From positions 1-29,907 of IMG/VR virus record IMGVR_UViG_3300005613_000302: a stretch of DNA of 29,907 nucleotides. One strand, written 5' to 3'. A program made the position numbers and the translations under genes. Of the stretch, positions 1-7,513 are shown piece after piece. Under the pieces are notes generated by a model that saw only the letters and a program-made list of their open reading frames with translations, had not been told where the DNA came from and ran no database searches. Each line of letters opens with the position of its first letter. The stretch's first letter is position 1. The DNA is from a virus.

Positions 1-294
1 CAGCACGACGACGCGCTGACTAGGTGCGATGCGGTTCTGTAGGGCCTTGTTCGTCCAGTAGGCCCACTGGGAGCGCCCAGCCTTGTCCATGTCGGCCAGG
101 GCGCAGTTATAAGGCTCGATTATTTGGTCAAGCTCCACAAGGCCATGCAGGGCGCTTAAGATCACGGCGTCGGCCTCGGCACGCTCAGCGGCGGCCAGGG
201 AAAACTTAAAGGCTTGCCCTTGGTACAGGTCGCGCGCGGGCGCGGCGCGGTCAAGCTTCTTTCCCGAACAGGCGATTAAATAAATTGGGCGCAT
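1..294 (-). CDS. DUF6884/YaaA-like protein, partial (3' end outside the window)
   Basis: The reading frame starts at the ATG complementary to 292-294 and stays open to the left edge, giving 98 visible residues. The N-terminus carries LIACSGKKL at residues 6-14, an ARDLYQG segment near 21-27, and ILSALHGLVE followed by IEPYN. From memory this order is typical of the DUF6884 family, which resembles YaaA-like proteins; no biochemical role is claimed. The start overlaps the stop of the upstream minus-strand gene as TAATG, so the two are probably translationally coupled and share the promoter near 709-735. The base composition is visibly more GC-rich than that of the head and tail genes. The C-terminal part lies beyond the window. 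Confidence 0.7.
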   Translation of the reverse strand, partial: MRPIYLIACSGKKLDRAAPARDLYQGQAFKFSLAAAERAEADAVILSALHGLVELDQIIEPYNCALADMDKAGRSQWAYWTNKALQNRIAPSQRVVVL

Positions 295-677
295 TAGAAA
301 AGCTCCTCTTGAGTAGGTGCGTCGGCTCGCACTGGTAATGCCTGGTAAACGACCGCGGCTCCGTGTTCGCGGTTGTAGCGTTCGATTTGCTCGCGCGTAA
401 CATTAAAGCTTGCGGGGTGTTCGCCAGCGCGTAGTAGGGCGGCGCTCTTTTGATAATTCTCTTCCGCGTTCAAAAGGTTGCGGCGCGCTTCCTCTGCCGG
501 CGTGACATAAGCACGGCGCCCGACTCCAGCGCCAGCACGGCGCTTCCCCTGCATAGCATCGGCAAGCTCACGGCGCGCTAGTGCAAGCTCCTTCCGAAGC
601 TCTACGGGGTCTGTAGGGCGGTTCCACCTGTTAGGCCAGGGGAACGGTGCGTTCAGTGTTAGAGGGTCGGTTGTCAT
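294..677 (-). CDS. hypothetical helical phage protein
   Basis: This frame of 127 residues starts at the ATG complementary to 675-677, with an AAGGAGC Shine-Dalgarno sequence about 9-12 bases upstream on the minus strand. I do not recognise the family. Residues 23-80 are rich in Arg, Ala, Glu and Leu (for example ELRKELALARRELADAM) and should form long helices, possibly a coiled coil. The tail is acidic (APTQEELF). It is the first gene of a minus-strand pair, overlaps the next start as TAATG, and is divergent from terS. It probably belongs to the non-structural arm of the genome that lies left of the window. Its GC-rich codon use matches its neighbour and terS. Confidence 0.6.
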   Translation of the reverse strand: MTTDPLTLNAPFPWPNRWNRPTDPVELRKELALARRELADAMQGKRRAGAGVGRRAYVTPAEEARRNLLNAEENYQKSAALLRAGEHPASFNVTREQIERYNREHGAAVVYQALPVRADAPTQEELF

Positions 678-708
678 TGGGTGTCGCTCCTTACTGATAG
701 GAGTCCCG

Positions 709-735
709 ATCTTATCATGAGTTCTTGACTGTCAA
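709..735 (-). promoter_or_regulatory. sigma70-like promoter for the leftward genes
   Basis: On the minus strand TTGACA (735-730) is followed after 15 bases by TAAGAT (714-709), preceded by TGA, an extended -10 arrangement (TG at 717-716). The perfect -35 plus extended -10 compensates for the short spacer. It lies about 30 bases upstream of the gene at 677. The -35 sits inside the inverted repeat TTGACTGTCAA (725-735), which could be an operator half-pair. No start site has been measured. Confidence 0.5.
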
Positions 736-786
736 GCATTTTATTGCTCAGGCTTTCTTACCCGTTACAGCTCGAATAGGTAAGGT

Positions 787-815
787 TTGCATAGTGAAAA
801 TACATACAGTAGAAT
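787..815 (+). promoter_or_regulatory. candidate sigma70-like promoter for terS and the rightward genes
   Basis: TTGCAT (787-792) is separated by 17 bases from TAGAAT (810-815), a five-of-six match to the -10 consensus. It is placed 47 bases before the terS start at 862. The -35 match is poor, so this may need a phage or host activator. It is the best rightward candidate in the divergent region 678-861. Confidence 0.35.
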
Positions 816-861
816 CCGTTCTCAGGTTGTACCCGTCTTGTTCCTATTTGGAAGCCAATAA

Positions 862-1743
862 ATGCCGCGCAAGCGATTGACTCGTCAGCAGATTAAAGAA
901 GGGCTGGAACAGATTCCAGTCGAGCAAGTTTTGCTCGGTCATAGTCGCGCGCATGGTGTCGCACTCACTGCTAAACAATTGAAGTTTGCTGAGGAACTGG
1001 CCAGGGGCGAGAGCAAGGCGGGAGCGTATCGGAAGGCGTATAACACCAAAACGAGTCCAGGCGCTCAGAGCGTAGAAGGCGCCAGGCTGAGCAAGAACCC
1101 CAAGATCGCACTCCAGGTCGAGGCGATAAAGCTCGCATTGGAGGCGGAGAAGTATGCGACCCCCTTACATCTTCGGGCCTTGATAATCCAGAAGTTAACC
1201 GAGAAGGCGCTGGATCCCGACGTTAACCACGCCCAGCAACTACGCGCGCTTGAGTTGTTGGGGAAGGTCACAGAGATTGCCGCGTTCACTGAGCGCCGGG
1301 AGACCGTGCATGTACACGACGCGCAAACCCTGCGCGATAAGCTCATGCACTCCCTGCGCATGGTGGCCGACGCGCAGACGGTCGATTACCAGGATGCCGA
1401 CTCCCTGCTAGCCGAGCTTGCCGATGCGCCAGGCGACGACCCCACCCCACTCGAACCCCTGCCAGGCGAGACCCCACCAGCCCCCGACCCCCAAGATTCT
1501 GAGCGCGCAGGCGGCAATACTACGCATAGTAATCCGCTCAAAGAATCCGACGACTGTAACAATGTTACCGAGGATGACTGTAACAATGTTACGCATGATG
1601 AAAGTAACGATGTTACCGACTGTAACAATGTTACAGATGACGAGGAGACTGTAACACATGTTACAGTCGTTGCGAAAACACAACACTCAGACTGTAACGA
1701 TGGGGGTGGGGGTGTTGAATTATTGGAAGCTAAGGACAAGTGA
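862..1743 (+). CDS. terS: terminase small subunit (TerS)
   Basis: A 293-residue protein. Residues 35-85 (LTAKQLKFAEELARGESKAG..AYRKAYN..., then SVEGARLSKNPKI) match the helix-turn-helix region of Terminase_2-type small subunits, which recognise phage DNA and load it on the large subunit for packaging. Residues 100-170 are helical and probably oligomerise. From about 186 the chain becomes a Pro/Asp-rich linker, then a low-complexity tail with repeated CNNVT, SNDVT and TVTHVT units (231-269). That tail is long for the family and is the coded reading of the palindromic DNA array at 1555-1698. A weak GGAAG ribosome site precedes the ATG. The gene is GC-rich compared with TerL. TerL follows after one small gene, which supports the call. 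Confidence 0.85.
   Translation: MPRKRLTRQQIKEGLEQIPVEQVLLGHSRAHGVALTAKQLKFAEELARGESKAGAYRKAYNTKTSPGAQSVEGARLSKNPKIALQVEAIKLALEAEKYATPLHLRALIIQKLTEKALDPDVNHAQQLRALELLGKVTEIAAFTERRETVHVHDAQTLRDKLMHSLRMVADAQTVDYQDADSLLAELADAPGDDPTPLEPLPGETPPAPDPQDSERAGGNTTHSNPLKESDDCNNVTEDDCNNVTHDESNDVTDCNNVTDDEETVTHVTVVAKTQHSDCNDGGGGVELLEAKDK
1555..1698. repeat. array of GTAAC-N3-GTTAC palindromes inside terS
   Basis: Four palindromes GTAAC-N3-GTTAC start at 1556, 1580, 1604 and 1622. A fifth with a 4-base centre starts at 1651, and a half-site GTAAC lies at 1694. Start-to-start spacings are 24, 24, 18, 29 and 43. The strongest copies have 7-base arms CTGTAAC/GTTACAG (1620-1636 and 1649-1666). The first four lie in one codon phase (CNNVT), the fifth in another (VTHVT), so the DNA motif rather than the peptide seems to be kept. 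It could bind TerS (a pac-like site), the nearby winged-helix protein, or a replication initiator. Confidence 0.85.
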
Positions 1744-1797
1744 TGGATATAGAAACCCCCCCCTTGTCTTTTTGGGTCCCCTCTAAATAGGTGGGGT

Positions 1798-2022
1798 ATG
1801 ACTGAAGCTCAGAAGGAGATTTATCTTGTTATTGATGGCTGGTGGAAGAGGTATGGGTATGGGCCTTCTATTGATGAGATCATGAGTCTGACTGGTGAGC
1901 GCGGGCGCGGGAATGTTTCTAGGAAGATGTGGCGGCTGGTTGAGCTTGGCATCTGTAAGGGGATCAAGGGGAGGCCGCGCAGCATACGGCCTTCTTATCT
2001 AAGGGTGTATAACATTGAGTAA
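1798..2022 (+). CDS. LexA-like winged helix-turn-helix DNA-binding protein
   Basis: A 74-residue protein that matches the N-terminal DNA-binding domain of LexA almost end to end. It has an opening EAQKEIYLVIDGWW helix, a YGYGPSIDEIM turn (residues 20-29), a GNVSRKMWRLVELG recognition helix (38-51), and a KGRPRSIRP wing and tail (58-65). It has no S24 peptidase domain, so it cannot self-cleave as LexA does. The ATG follows a purine-rich AGGTGGGG. The 3' end overlaps the TerL start by 8 bases. The position between the two terminase genes, about 100-240 bases downstream of the palindrome array, suggests it may bind that array. It could be a transcription regulator or a packaging accessory factor. 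Confidence 0.7.
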   Translation: MTEAQKEIYLVIDGWWKRYGYGPSIDEIMSLTGERGRGNVSRKMWRLVELGICKGIKGRPRSIRPSYLRVYNIE

Positions 2023-3511
2023 AATTCTTGAGCTGATTGAGAAGTTGCCGGAGGGGGAGCGGGAGTCTCTCCTCCTTATGGCGCAGCAGTATCAAGATGC
2101 TCTTATGCGGGAGCAGGGGCAGAAGTCTTTTATGTCCTTTGTTAAGTCAATGTGGCCGGGATTTATCCACGGCAGGCACCACGCCGTTATGGCTAAGAAG
2201 TTTGAAGAGATTGCTGAGGGGAAGTTAAAGAGGCTGATTATTAACATGCCTCCCCGGCATACGAAGTCGGAGTTTGCATCCTATTTATTGCCGGCCTGGT
2301 TTTTAGGGAAGTACCCGGGCAAGAAGATCATCCAATGTTCGAACACGGCAGAACTGGCCGTTGGCTTTGGACGGAAGGTCAGGAACCTTGTGGACGGGGA
2401 GACGTATGCCAAGGTCTTCCCCAATGTATCCCTACGGCATGACTCAAAGGCGGCGGGCCGTTGGTCTACTAATGAGAACGGGGAATACTTCGCTATCGGG
2501 GTGGGGGGTACGGTAACTGGTAAGGGTGCCGACCTTTTGATTATTGACGATCCCCATTCGGAGCAAGAGGCGGCGCTGGCGTCCAATGACCCCAGCATTT
2601 ACGACAAAGTCTACGAGTGGTTTACATCCGGCCCACGGCAGCGTCTCCAACCTGGAGGCTCCATAGTCGTCGTGATGACCCGCTGGGGTAAGAGAGACTT
2701 AACCGGCCAAGTCTTAAAGGCGGCTGCTCAGAGGGGCGGGGAGGAATGGGAGGTTGTTGAGTTCCCAGCGATCCTTCCGTCGGGCAACCCCCTGTGGCCA
2801 GAATTTTGGTCGTTTGATGAACTAGACGCTCTGAGGAATGAACTGCCCAATCCCAAGTGGCAGGCTCAGTATCAGCAAAGCCCGACATCTGAGTCGGCTG
2901 CGATTATTAAGCGGGAGTGGTGGAAGATCTGGGAGGAGGAGAGCCCGCCCCCGTGTGACTACACTCTCATGGCCTGGGACACGGCGTTTGAGAAATCAAG
3001 CCGGGCTGACTACTCGGCAATGACACTTTGGGGAGTCTTTGAGCACCCAGATGATAACGGTATTTACCAAACCAACATTATTTTGTTGAATGCTTTTAGA
3101 GATCGGATGGAGTTTCCAGAACTAAAGAAAAGGGCGATAGAGCACTATAGGGACTGGGAGCCGGATTCGGTGATTATTGAGAAAAAAGCTTCTGGTGCGC
3201 CATTGATCTATGAAATGCGCGCAATGGGAATCCCGGTGCAGGAGTTTACCCCTGTACGCGGAAACGATAAGATTTCAAGGGTAAACGCTATTTCCGACTT
3301 ATTTGCATCAGGACGAGTATGGGCTCCCCCATCTCGATGGGCCGAAGAAGTAATTGATGAGGTCGCCAGTTTCCCCTCGGGGGAGCATGACGACTATGTG
3401 GATACCGTGTCCCTAGCAATGATGCGATTTCGTAAAGGTGGCTTTATCAAAACCCTCTTAGATGAGGAAGATGAGCCACGTGAATTTAGGCGGCATGTCG
3501 CCTACTACTAA
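2015..3511 (+). CDS. terL: terminase large subunit (TerL)
   Basis: A 498-residue packaging motor. The ATPase half has LIINMPPRHTKSE at 74-86 (a Walker A-like loop variant), GADLLIIDDP at 171-180 (Walker B) and VVVMTRWGKRDLTG at 218-231 (coupling motif). The C-terminal RNase H-like nuclease has MAWDTAFEKSSRADYSA at 319-335, VIIEKKASG at 386-394 and HDDYVD at 458-463, supplying the expected acidic metal ligands D322, E389 and D459/D460/D463. The start is TTG at 2015, 10 bases after AAGGG, overlapping the upstream gene by 8 bases; a later ATG (residue 22) would still keep all motifs. It cuts and translocates concatemeric DNA into the prohead through the portal encoded next. Confidence 0.95.
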   Translation: MSKILELIEKLPEGERESLLLMAQQYQDALMREQGQKSFMSFVKSMWPGFIHGRHHAVMAKKFEEIAEGKLKRLIINMPPRHTKSEFASYLLPAWFLGKYPGKKIIQCSNTAELAVGFGRKVRNLVDGETYAKVFPNVSLRHDSKAAGRWSTNENGEYFAIGVGGTVTGKGADLLIIDDPHSEQEAALASNDPSIYDKVYEWFTSGPRQRLQPGGSIVVVMTRWGKRDLTGQVLKAAAQRGGEEWEVVEFPAILPSGNPLWPEFWSFDELDALRNELPNPKWQAQYQQSPTSESAAIIKREWWKIWEEESPPPCDYTLMAWDTAFEKSSRADYSAMTLWGVFEHPDDNGIYQTNIILLNAFRDRMEFPELKKRAIEHYRDWEPDSVIIEKKASGAPLIYEMRAMGIPVQEFTPVRGNDKISRVNAISDLFASGRVWAPPSRWAEEVIDEVASFPSGEHDDYVDTVSLAMMRFRKGGFIKTLLDEEDEPREFRRHVAYY

Positions 3512-3521
3512 AGGATAAATC

Positions 3522-5996
3522 ATGGCAATTGATAAGGCACTCAATCCGGCTCCCCTGGGACTTGGAGAAGACTTACCGCTCGGGCAAGAAATGGAGCCTG
3601 CGTTTGAAATTGAGATAGAAGATCCCGAACGGGTAAATATTAGGGCTGACGGCCTAGAGATTGAGCTTGTGCCTGATGATTTCTCTGATGAGTTTAATGA
3701 GAATCTGGCCGAAAAGCTGGATGAAGATATTTTGGCCGAGATTGCCGGTGATTTATTGGGCGAATATCAGTCCGATTTAGACTCCCGCAAGGACTGGGTG
3801 CAGACTTACGTGGACGGCCTTGAGCTTTTGGGCCTAAAAATTGAGGAAAGAACAGAGCCATGGCCTGGCGCTTGTGGCGTCTACCATCCTCTGTTGTCCG
3901 AAGCCCTTGTAAAGTTTCAGTCAGAGACAATTATGGAGACCTTCCCCGCGGCAGGTCCAGTCAAAACCTCGATTCTTGGCCAAGAAACGCCAGAAAGAGT
4001 GGAGGCTGCGCTGCGGGTCAAGGAAGATATGAACTATCAACTCACCGAGGTCATGGTTGAGTACCGACCTGAGCACGAGCGGATGCTCTGGGGCCTGGGC
4101 CTTTCGGGGAATGCGTTTAAAAAGGTCTACTTTGACCCAAATCTTGAGCGGCAGGTCTCTTTATTTGTACCTGCTGAAGATATTGTTGTCCCCTACGGGG
4201 CATCCAGTCTTGAAACGTCCGAGCGCGTGACGCATGTCATGCGGAAAACCAAGAATGAGCTGCGTAAATTGCAGGTCATGGGGTTCTATCGGGACGTTGA
4301 GTTGGATGATCCTGTGGATACCCTGGATGAAGTGGAGAAAAAGATTGCCGAACAGATGGGATTTAAGGCATCCCAGGATGATCGGTACAAGTTGCTTGAG
4401 ATGCACGTTTATCTGGACCTCCCTGGCTACGAAGACAAGGATGACAAGGGCGAAGAAACAGGAATTGCACTGCCTTATGTTGTGACTATTGAAAAAGGCA
4501 CGGAAGAGGTTTTATCTATCCGCAGGAATTACCACCCCGACGATCCAAACAAGCAGAAGAGGAACCACTTTGTACACTATGGCTATGTACCTGGATTTGG
4601 CTTTTATTGCTTTGGCCTTATTCACCTCATTGGCGCTTTTGCTAAGTCCGGAACCTCGATACTTCGCCAGCTTGTTGATGCTGGTGTGCTGTCAAATCTT
4701 CCTGGTGGCTTTAAGACTAAAGGTCTTAGGGTAAAAGGGGACGATACACCGATTGCTCCAGCCGAGTTCAGGGATGTGGATGTAGCGTCTGGCACGATCA
4801 AAGACAACATCATGACTCTTCCCTACAAGGAGCCGAGCCAAGTACTTTATACATTGCTTGGCACAATCGTTGAGGAAGGCCGGCGGTTTGCCTCTGCTGC
4901 TGATCTCAAGGTCAGCGACATGTCGTCCCAGTCTCCCGTGGGAACGACCCTTGCCATATTAGAAAGAACTCTTAAGGTGATGAGTGCGGTTCAAGCCCGT
5001 GTTCACTACGCCATGAAGCAGGAGTTCAAGCTTCTTAAAAACATCATCCGCGACTACACGCCGGAAGAGTATGACTACGATCCGGTCGAGGGCCCTCCTC
5101 GTGCGAAGAGGTCCGACTATGACATGGTCGAGGTCTTGCCGGTATCGGATCCCAACGCGGCAACCATGTCTCAGAAGGTTGTCCAGTATCAAGCAGCTCT
5201 TCAGCTAGCCCAATCCGCCCCCCAGTTGTATGACTTGCCCTTGTTGCATCGCCAGATGCTTGAGGTTCTGGGGATTCGCAACGCCTCTAAGTTAGTACCC
5301 ATCGAAGATGACCTTAAGCCAAAAGATCCGGTATCAGAGAATATGGACGCCCTCAATGAAAAGCCCCTCAAAGCTTTCATTTATCAAGATCATGCGGCGC
5401 ATATTACGGTCCACATGAGCATGTTGCAGGATCCTGTGACCGCGCAGATTATTGGCCAGAATCCAAAAGCCCAGCCCATCATGGCATCCTTCATGGCCCA
5501 CATCATGGAGCACTACGGCTTCCAGTACCGCAAGAACATCGAAGAGAAGCTTGGCGTACCGTATCCCGCTCCGAACGAAGAGATGCCAGAGGAGATGGAG
5601 GTTGAGGTTTCAAGGCTTGCAGCCGCAGGAGCTCAGAAGCTTCTCCAGTCTAACCAGGCCATGATCGCTCAGCAGAAAGCACAACAAGCAGCCCAGGATC
5701 CTGTGGTTCAAATGCAGCAACAAGAACTTCAGATCAAGGCGGCTGAGGTGCAGCGCAAGGCCCAGAAAGACCAGACTGACGCGCAGCTTCGCATGGCGCA
5801 GATTGAAACAGAAAGACAAAGAATCGCCACGCAAACCGAAGTCGAGGGCGCCAAGCTTGGCGCTCAGGTTGCAAAAGATCGCACTCAACAGGAGTTTGAT
5901 GCAGCCACCCGTGCAGTTGATGAACAAATTAAAGGGGTGGAATTGGGTCTAAAAATGGGGGAAAAGATGATGCCCCAACAACCTAAAGGAGAGTAA
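3522..5996 (+). CDS. portal protein, P22-type long form
   Basis: An 824-residue protein directly after TerL with an AAAGGA ribosome site. The order TerL-portal-scaffold-capsid and the size support the call. Residues 77-145 contain LLGEYQSDLDSRKDW, EPWPGACGVYHPLLSEALVKF and METFPAAGPVKT, which I recall from portals of podoviruses with P22-like architecture. The last ~135 residues (about 680-815) are a Gln/Ala/Lys-rich alpha-helical segment (repeated QQ, AQ and KAQ). This is consistent with the long helical barrel of P22-type portals that projects into the head and senses headful packaging. The dodecamer would form the DNA channel and bind TerL, then the adaptor proteins encoded at 14220 and 16059. 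The first ~75 residues are very acidic and probably flexible. Confidence 0.9.
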   Translation: MAIDKALNPAPLGLGEDLPLGQEMEPAFEIEIEDPERVNIRADGLEIELVPDDFSDEFNENLAEKLDEDILAEIAGDLLGEYQSDLDSRKDWVQTYVDGLELLGLKIEERTEPWPGACGVYHPLLSEALVKFQSETIMETFPAAGPVKTSILGQETPERVEAALRVKEDMNYQLTEVMVEYRPEHERMLWGLGLSGNAFKKVYFDPNLERQVSLFVPAEDIVVPYGASSLETSERVTHVMRKTKNELRKLQVMGFYRDVELDDPVDTLDEVEKKIAEQMGFKASQDDRYKLLEMHVYLDLPGYEDKDDKGEETGIALPYVVTIEKGTEEVLSIRRNYHPDDPNKQKRNHFVHYGYVPGFGFYCFGLIHLIGAFAKSGTSILRQLVDAGVLSNLPGGFKTKGLRVKGDDTPIAPAEFRDVDVASGTIKDNIMTLPYKEPSQVLYTLLGTIVEEGRRFASAADLKVSDMSSQSPVGTTLAILERTLKVMSAVQARVHYAMKQEFKLLKNIIRDYTPEEYDYDPVEGPPRAKRSDYDMVEVLPVSDPNAATMSQKVVQYQAALQLAQSAPQLYDLPLLHRQMLEVLGIRNASKLVPIEDDLKPKDPVSENMDALNEKPLKAFIYQDHAAHITVHMSMLQDPVTAQIIGQNPKAQPIMASFMAHIMEHYGFQYRKNIEEKLGVPYPAPNEEMPEEMEVEVSRLAAAGAQKLLQSNQAMIAQQKAQQAAQDPVVQMQQQELQIKAAEVQRKAQKDQTDAQLRMAQIETERQRIATQTEVEGAKLGAQVAKDRTQQEFDAATRAVDEQIKGVELGLKMGEKMMPQQPKGE

Positions 5997-6185
5997 ATGG
6001 ACGCATTAAGGTATTTGTCAAGTCAGATTCAAGAAGAACGCAAGCGGATGGCGGAGGACTTGTCTGACGGTATGGCGAAAGACCACAGCGAATATAAGTA
6101 CTGCTGTGGAGTTGTGCGAGGGCTGTTAATTGCTAACAGCCTAATTCTTGAACTATCTGAAAGGTTGGAAAAAGACGATGAGTGA
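5997..6185 (+). CDS. small helical hypothetical protein
   Basis: Its 62-residue frame begins with the ATG immediately after the portal stop codon and uses the AAAGGAGAG sequence at the end of the portal gene as ribosome site. The protein is predicted to be nearly all helix (QEERKRMAEDLSDGMAKDHSEYKY, then a leucine-rich VVRGLLIANSLILELSERLEK). It overlaps the co-chaperonin start by 8 bases. I recognise no family. Small helical proteins after the portal are common in short-tailed phages; a head-assembly accessory role is only a guess. Confidence 0.6.
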   Translation: MDALRYLSSQIQEERKRMAEDLSDGMAKDHSEYKYCCGVVRGLLIANSLILELSERLEKDDE

Positions 6186-6585
6186 AATCCTGATTGGGTC
6201 TACAAGCGATCCAAACGAAGCAACCGTATTACCCGAAACGCCAGAGCAAAAAGCGAAGCAGCTTCCAGATCCGTCTGGTTATCGCATTCTCTGCGCTATC
6301 CCTGAAATTGATGACTCCTACGACAACGGCTTGATTAAAGCCGATACGACTGTGAAGTATGAAGAGCTGTTAACCACGGTTCTTTTTGTTATCAAGATGG
6401 GACCTGATTGTTATAAAGACGAAACCCGGTTCCCTTCTGGCCCATGGTGCAAGCAGGGTGACTTTATTTTGGTTCGTCCACACGCAGGAACACGGGTAAA
6501 GATTCACGGGCGGGAGTTCCGCATTATCAACGACGACGCTGTCGAAGGGGTTGTAGAAGATCCCCGAGGCATTAGTCGCGCATAA
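6178..6585 (+). CDS. GroES-like co-chaperonin (Cpn10 fold)
   Basis: A 135-residue protein starting at ATG 6178; a TTG 30 bases upstream is also in frame but less likely. Residues 33-127 follow the Cpn10 pattern: PSGYRILCAIP (first strand), an acidic and Gly-containing loop at 43-60 in the place of the GroEL-binding mobile loop, VLFVIKMGPDCYKD (68-81), GPWCKQGDFILVRPHAGTRVKIHGREFRIINDDAVEGVVEDP (88-129). The KMGP and KQGDFIL stretches and the closing strand are typical of GroES. No GroEL is encoded here, so it would cap the host chaperonin, as T4 gp31 does, to fold the capsid protein. Its place between portal and scaffold supports that. The N-terminal ~30 residues are an extra acidic extension. 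Confidence 0.8.
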   Translation: MSEILIGSTSDPNEATVLPETPEQKAKQLPDPSGYRILCAIPEIDDSYDNGLIKADTTVKYEELLTTVLFVIKMGPDCYKDETRFPSGPWCKQGDFILVRPHAGTRVKIHGREFRIINDDAVEGVVEDPRGISRA

Positions 6586-6596
6586 AGGAGTCAATC

Positions 6597-7511
6597 ATGG
6601 CTGAAGAAAAAGATGTTCAAGAAGTAGAAGAACAGGAATCTCAAGAAAAGGATTTTGAGCTTGAGATAGAAGACGACACCCCAGAGCAAGACCGCGGGCG
6701 TCAGCCTTTGCCACAGGAAATGGTCCAGGAGCTTGAAGAAGATGAGCTTGAGGACTATTCAGAGAAGGTAAAAAACCGTCTCAAGCAGATGAAGAAGGTC
6801 TGGCATGACGAGCGCCGAGAGAAAGAGGCCGCTTTACGTGAGCAGCAAGAGGCTGTTTCTTTAGCCCAGAAGCTAGTCGAAGAGAATAAACAACTCAAAG
6901 GCCGGTTAACTGAGGGCGAAAAGTCTCTAATCATGACGGCCACCCGAGAGGCTGAGCTGGATATGCAGATGGCCGAAAGGGCTTACAAAGAGGCTTATGA
7001 CTCAGGTGACTCCGATCAAATCTTGGAAGCCCAAAAGAAACTCAATACGGTTTCTAATCGGCTAGAGCGATTAAAAGGTTATAAGCCCGCTTTACAACCT
7101 CAAGAAAATAATGTACAAGTACAAAATCAACAGGCAGCAGCCCCTCGCCTTGACCAAAAAACGGATAGCTGGCGCAAACAGAATACGTGGTTCGGTCAAG
7201 ATGAGGAAATGACGGCAACGGCGTTGGGCCTGCATCAGAAGTTAGAAAAACAGTACGGTGCGCAATACATTGGTACTGACGAGTATTGGAACACGGTCGA
7301 TAAGACCATGCGAAAAAGGTTCCCAGATTACTTTGGGGACGAAGAGCCTGAGAAACCTCAGCGCACAGCAGCTACGGTTGTAGCACCCGCGTCGCGTAGT
7401 ACGGCCCCCAAAAAGATCGTACTGAAGCAGTCGCAGTTGGCACTTGCCAAAAAACTTGGACTAACTCCTGAGCAATATGCGAAGGAATACGCGAAAACGA
7501 TGGGAGCATAA
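6597..7511 (+). CDS. capsid scaffolding protein
   Basis: A 304-residue protein with a strong AAAGGAG ribosome site. The first 55 residues are extremely acidic. Residues 55-165 form a long charged coiled coil, followed by a Gln/Asn-rich linker and a shorter helical region. The C-terminus (about 275-304: KIVLKQSQLALAKKLGLTPE) is a basic helix-turn-helix of the type scaffolds use to bind capsid protein. Position between portal and major capsid, composition and length fit an internal scaffold that is lost on maturation. No protease domain is visible here or in adjacent genes, so exit or proteolysis by another factor is assumed. The call rests on context and composition, not on a conserved motif. 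Confidence 0.75.
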   Translation: MAEEKDVQEVEEQESQEKDFELEIEDDTPEQDRGRQPLPQEMVQELEEDELEDYSEKVKNRLKQMKKVWHDERREKEAALREQQEAVSLAQKLVEENKQLKGRLTEGEKSLIMTATREAELDMQMAERAYKEAYDSGDSDQILEAQKKLNTVSNRLERLKGYKPALQPQENNVQVQNQQAAAPRLDQKTDSWRKQNTWFGQDEEMTATALGLHQKLEKQYGAQYIGTDEYWNTVDKTMRKRFPDYFGDEEPEKPQRTAATVVAPASRSTAPKKIVLKQSQLALAKKLGLTPEQYAKEYAKTMGA

Positions 7512-7513
7512 TC

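Noticed and set aside
24-209. Plus-strand open frame at the left edge
   Set aside because: It lies opposite the DUF6884-like gene and has the Arg/Pro/Ser-rich composition of a shadow in GC-rich DNA.
1386-1739. Minus-strand and alternative-frame open readings over the terS repeat region
   Set aside because: They exist because the repeat array avoids stops in several frames; composition (Ser/Val/Leu or Met/Thr repeats) is not protein-like.
6148-6177. TTG start giving a longer co-chaperonin
   Set aside because: The ATG at 6178 fits better with coupling to the previous gene, and the added residues are not part of the Cpn10 fold.
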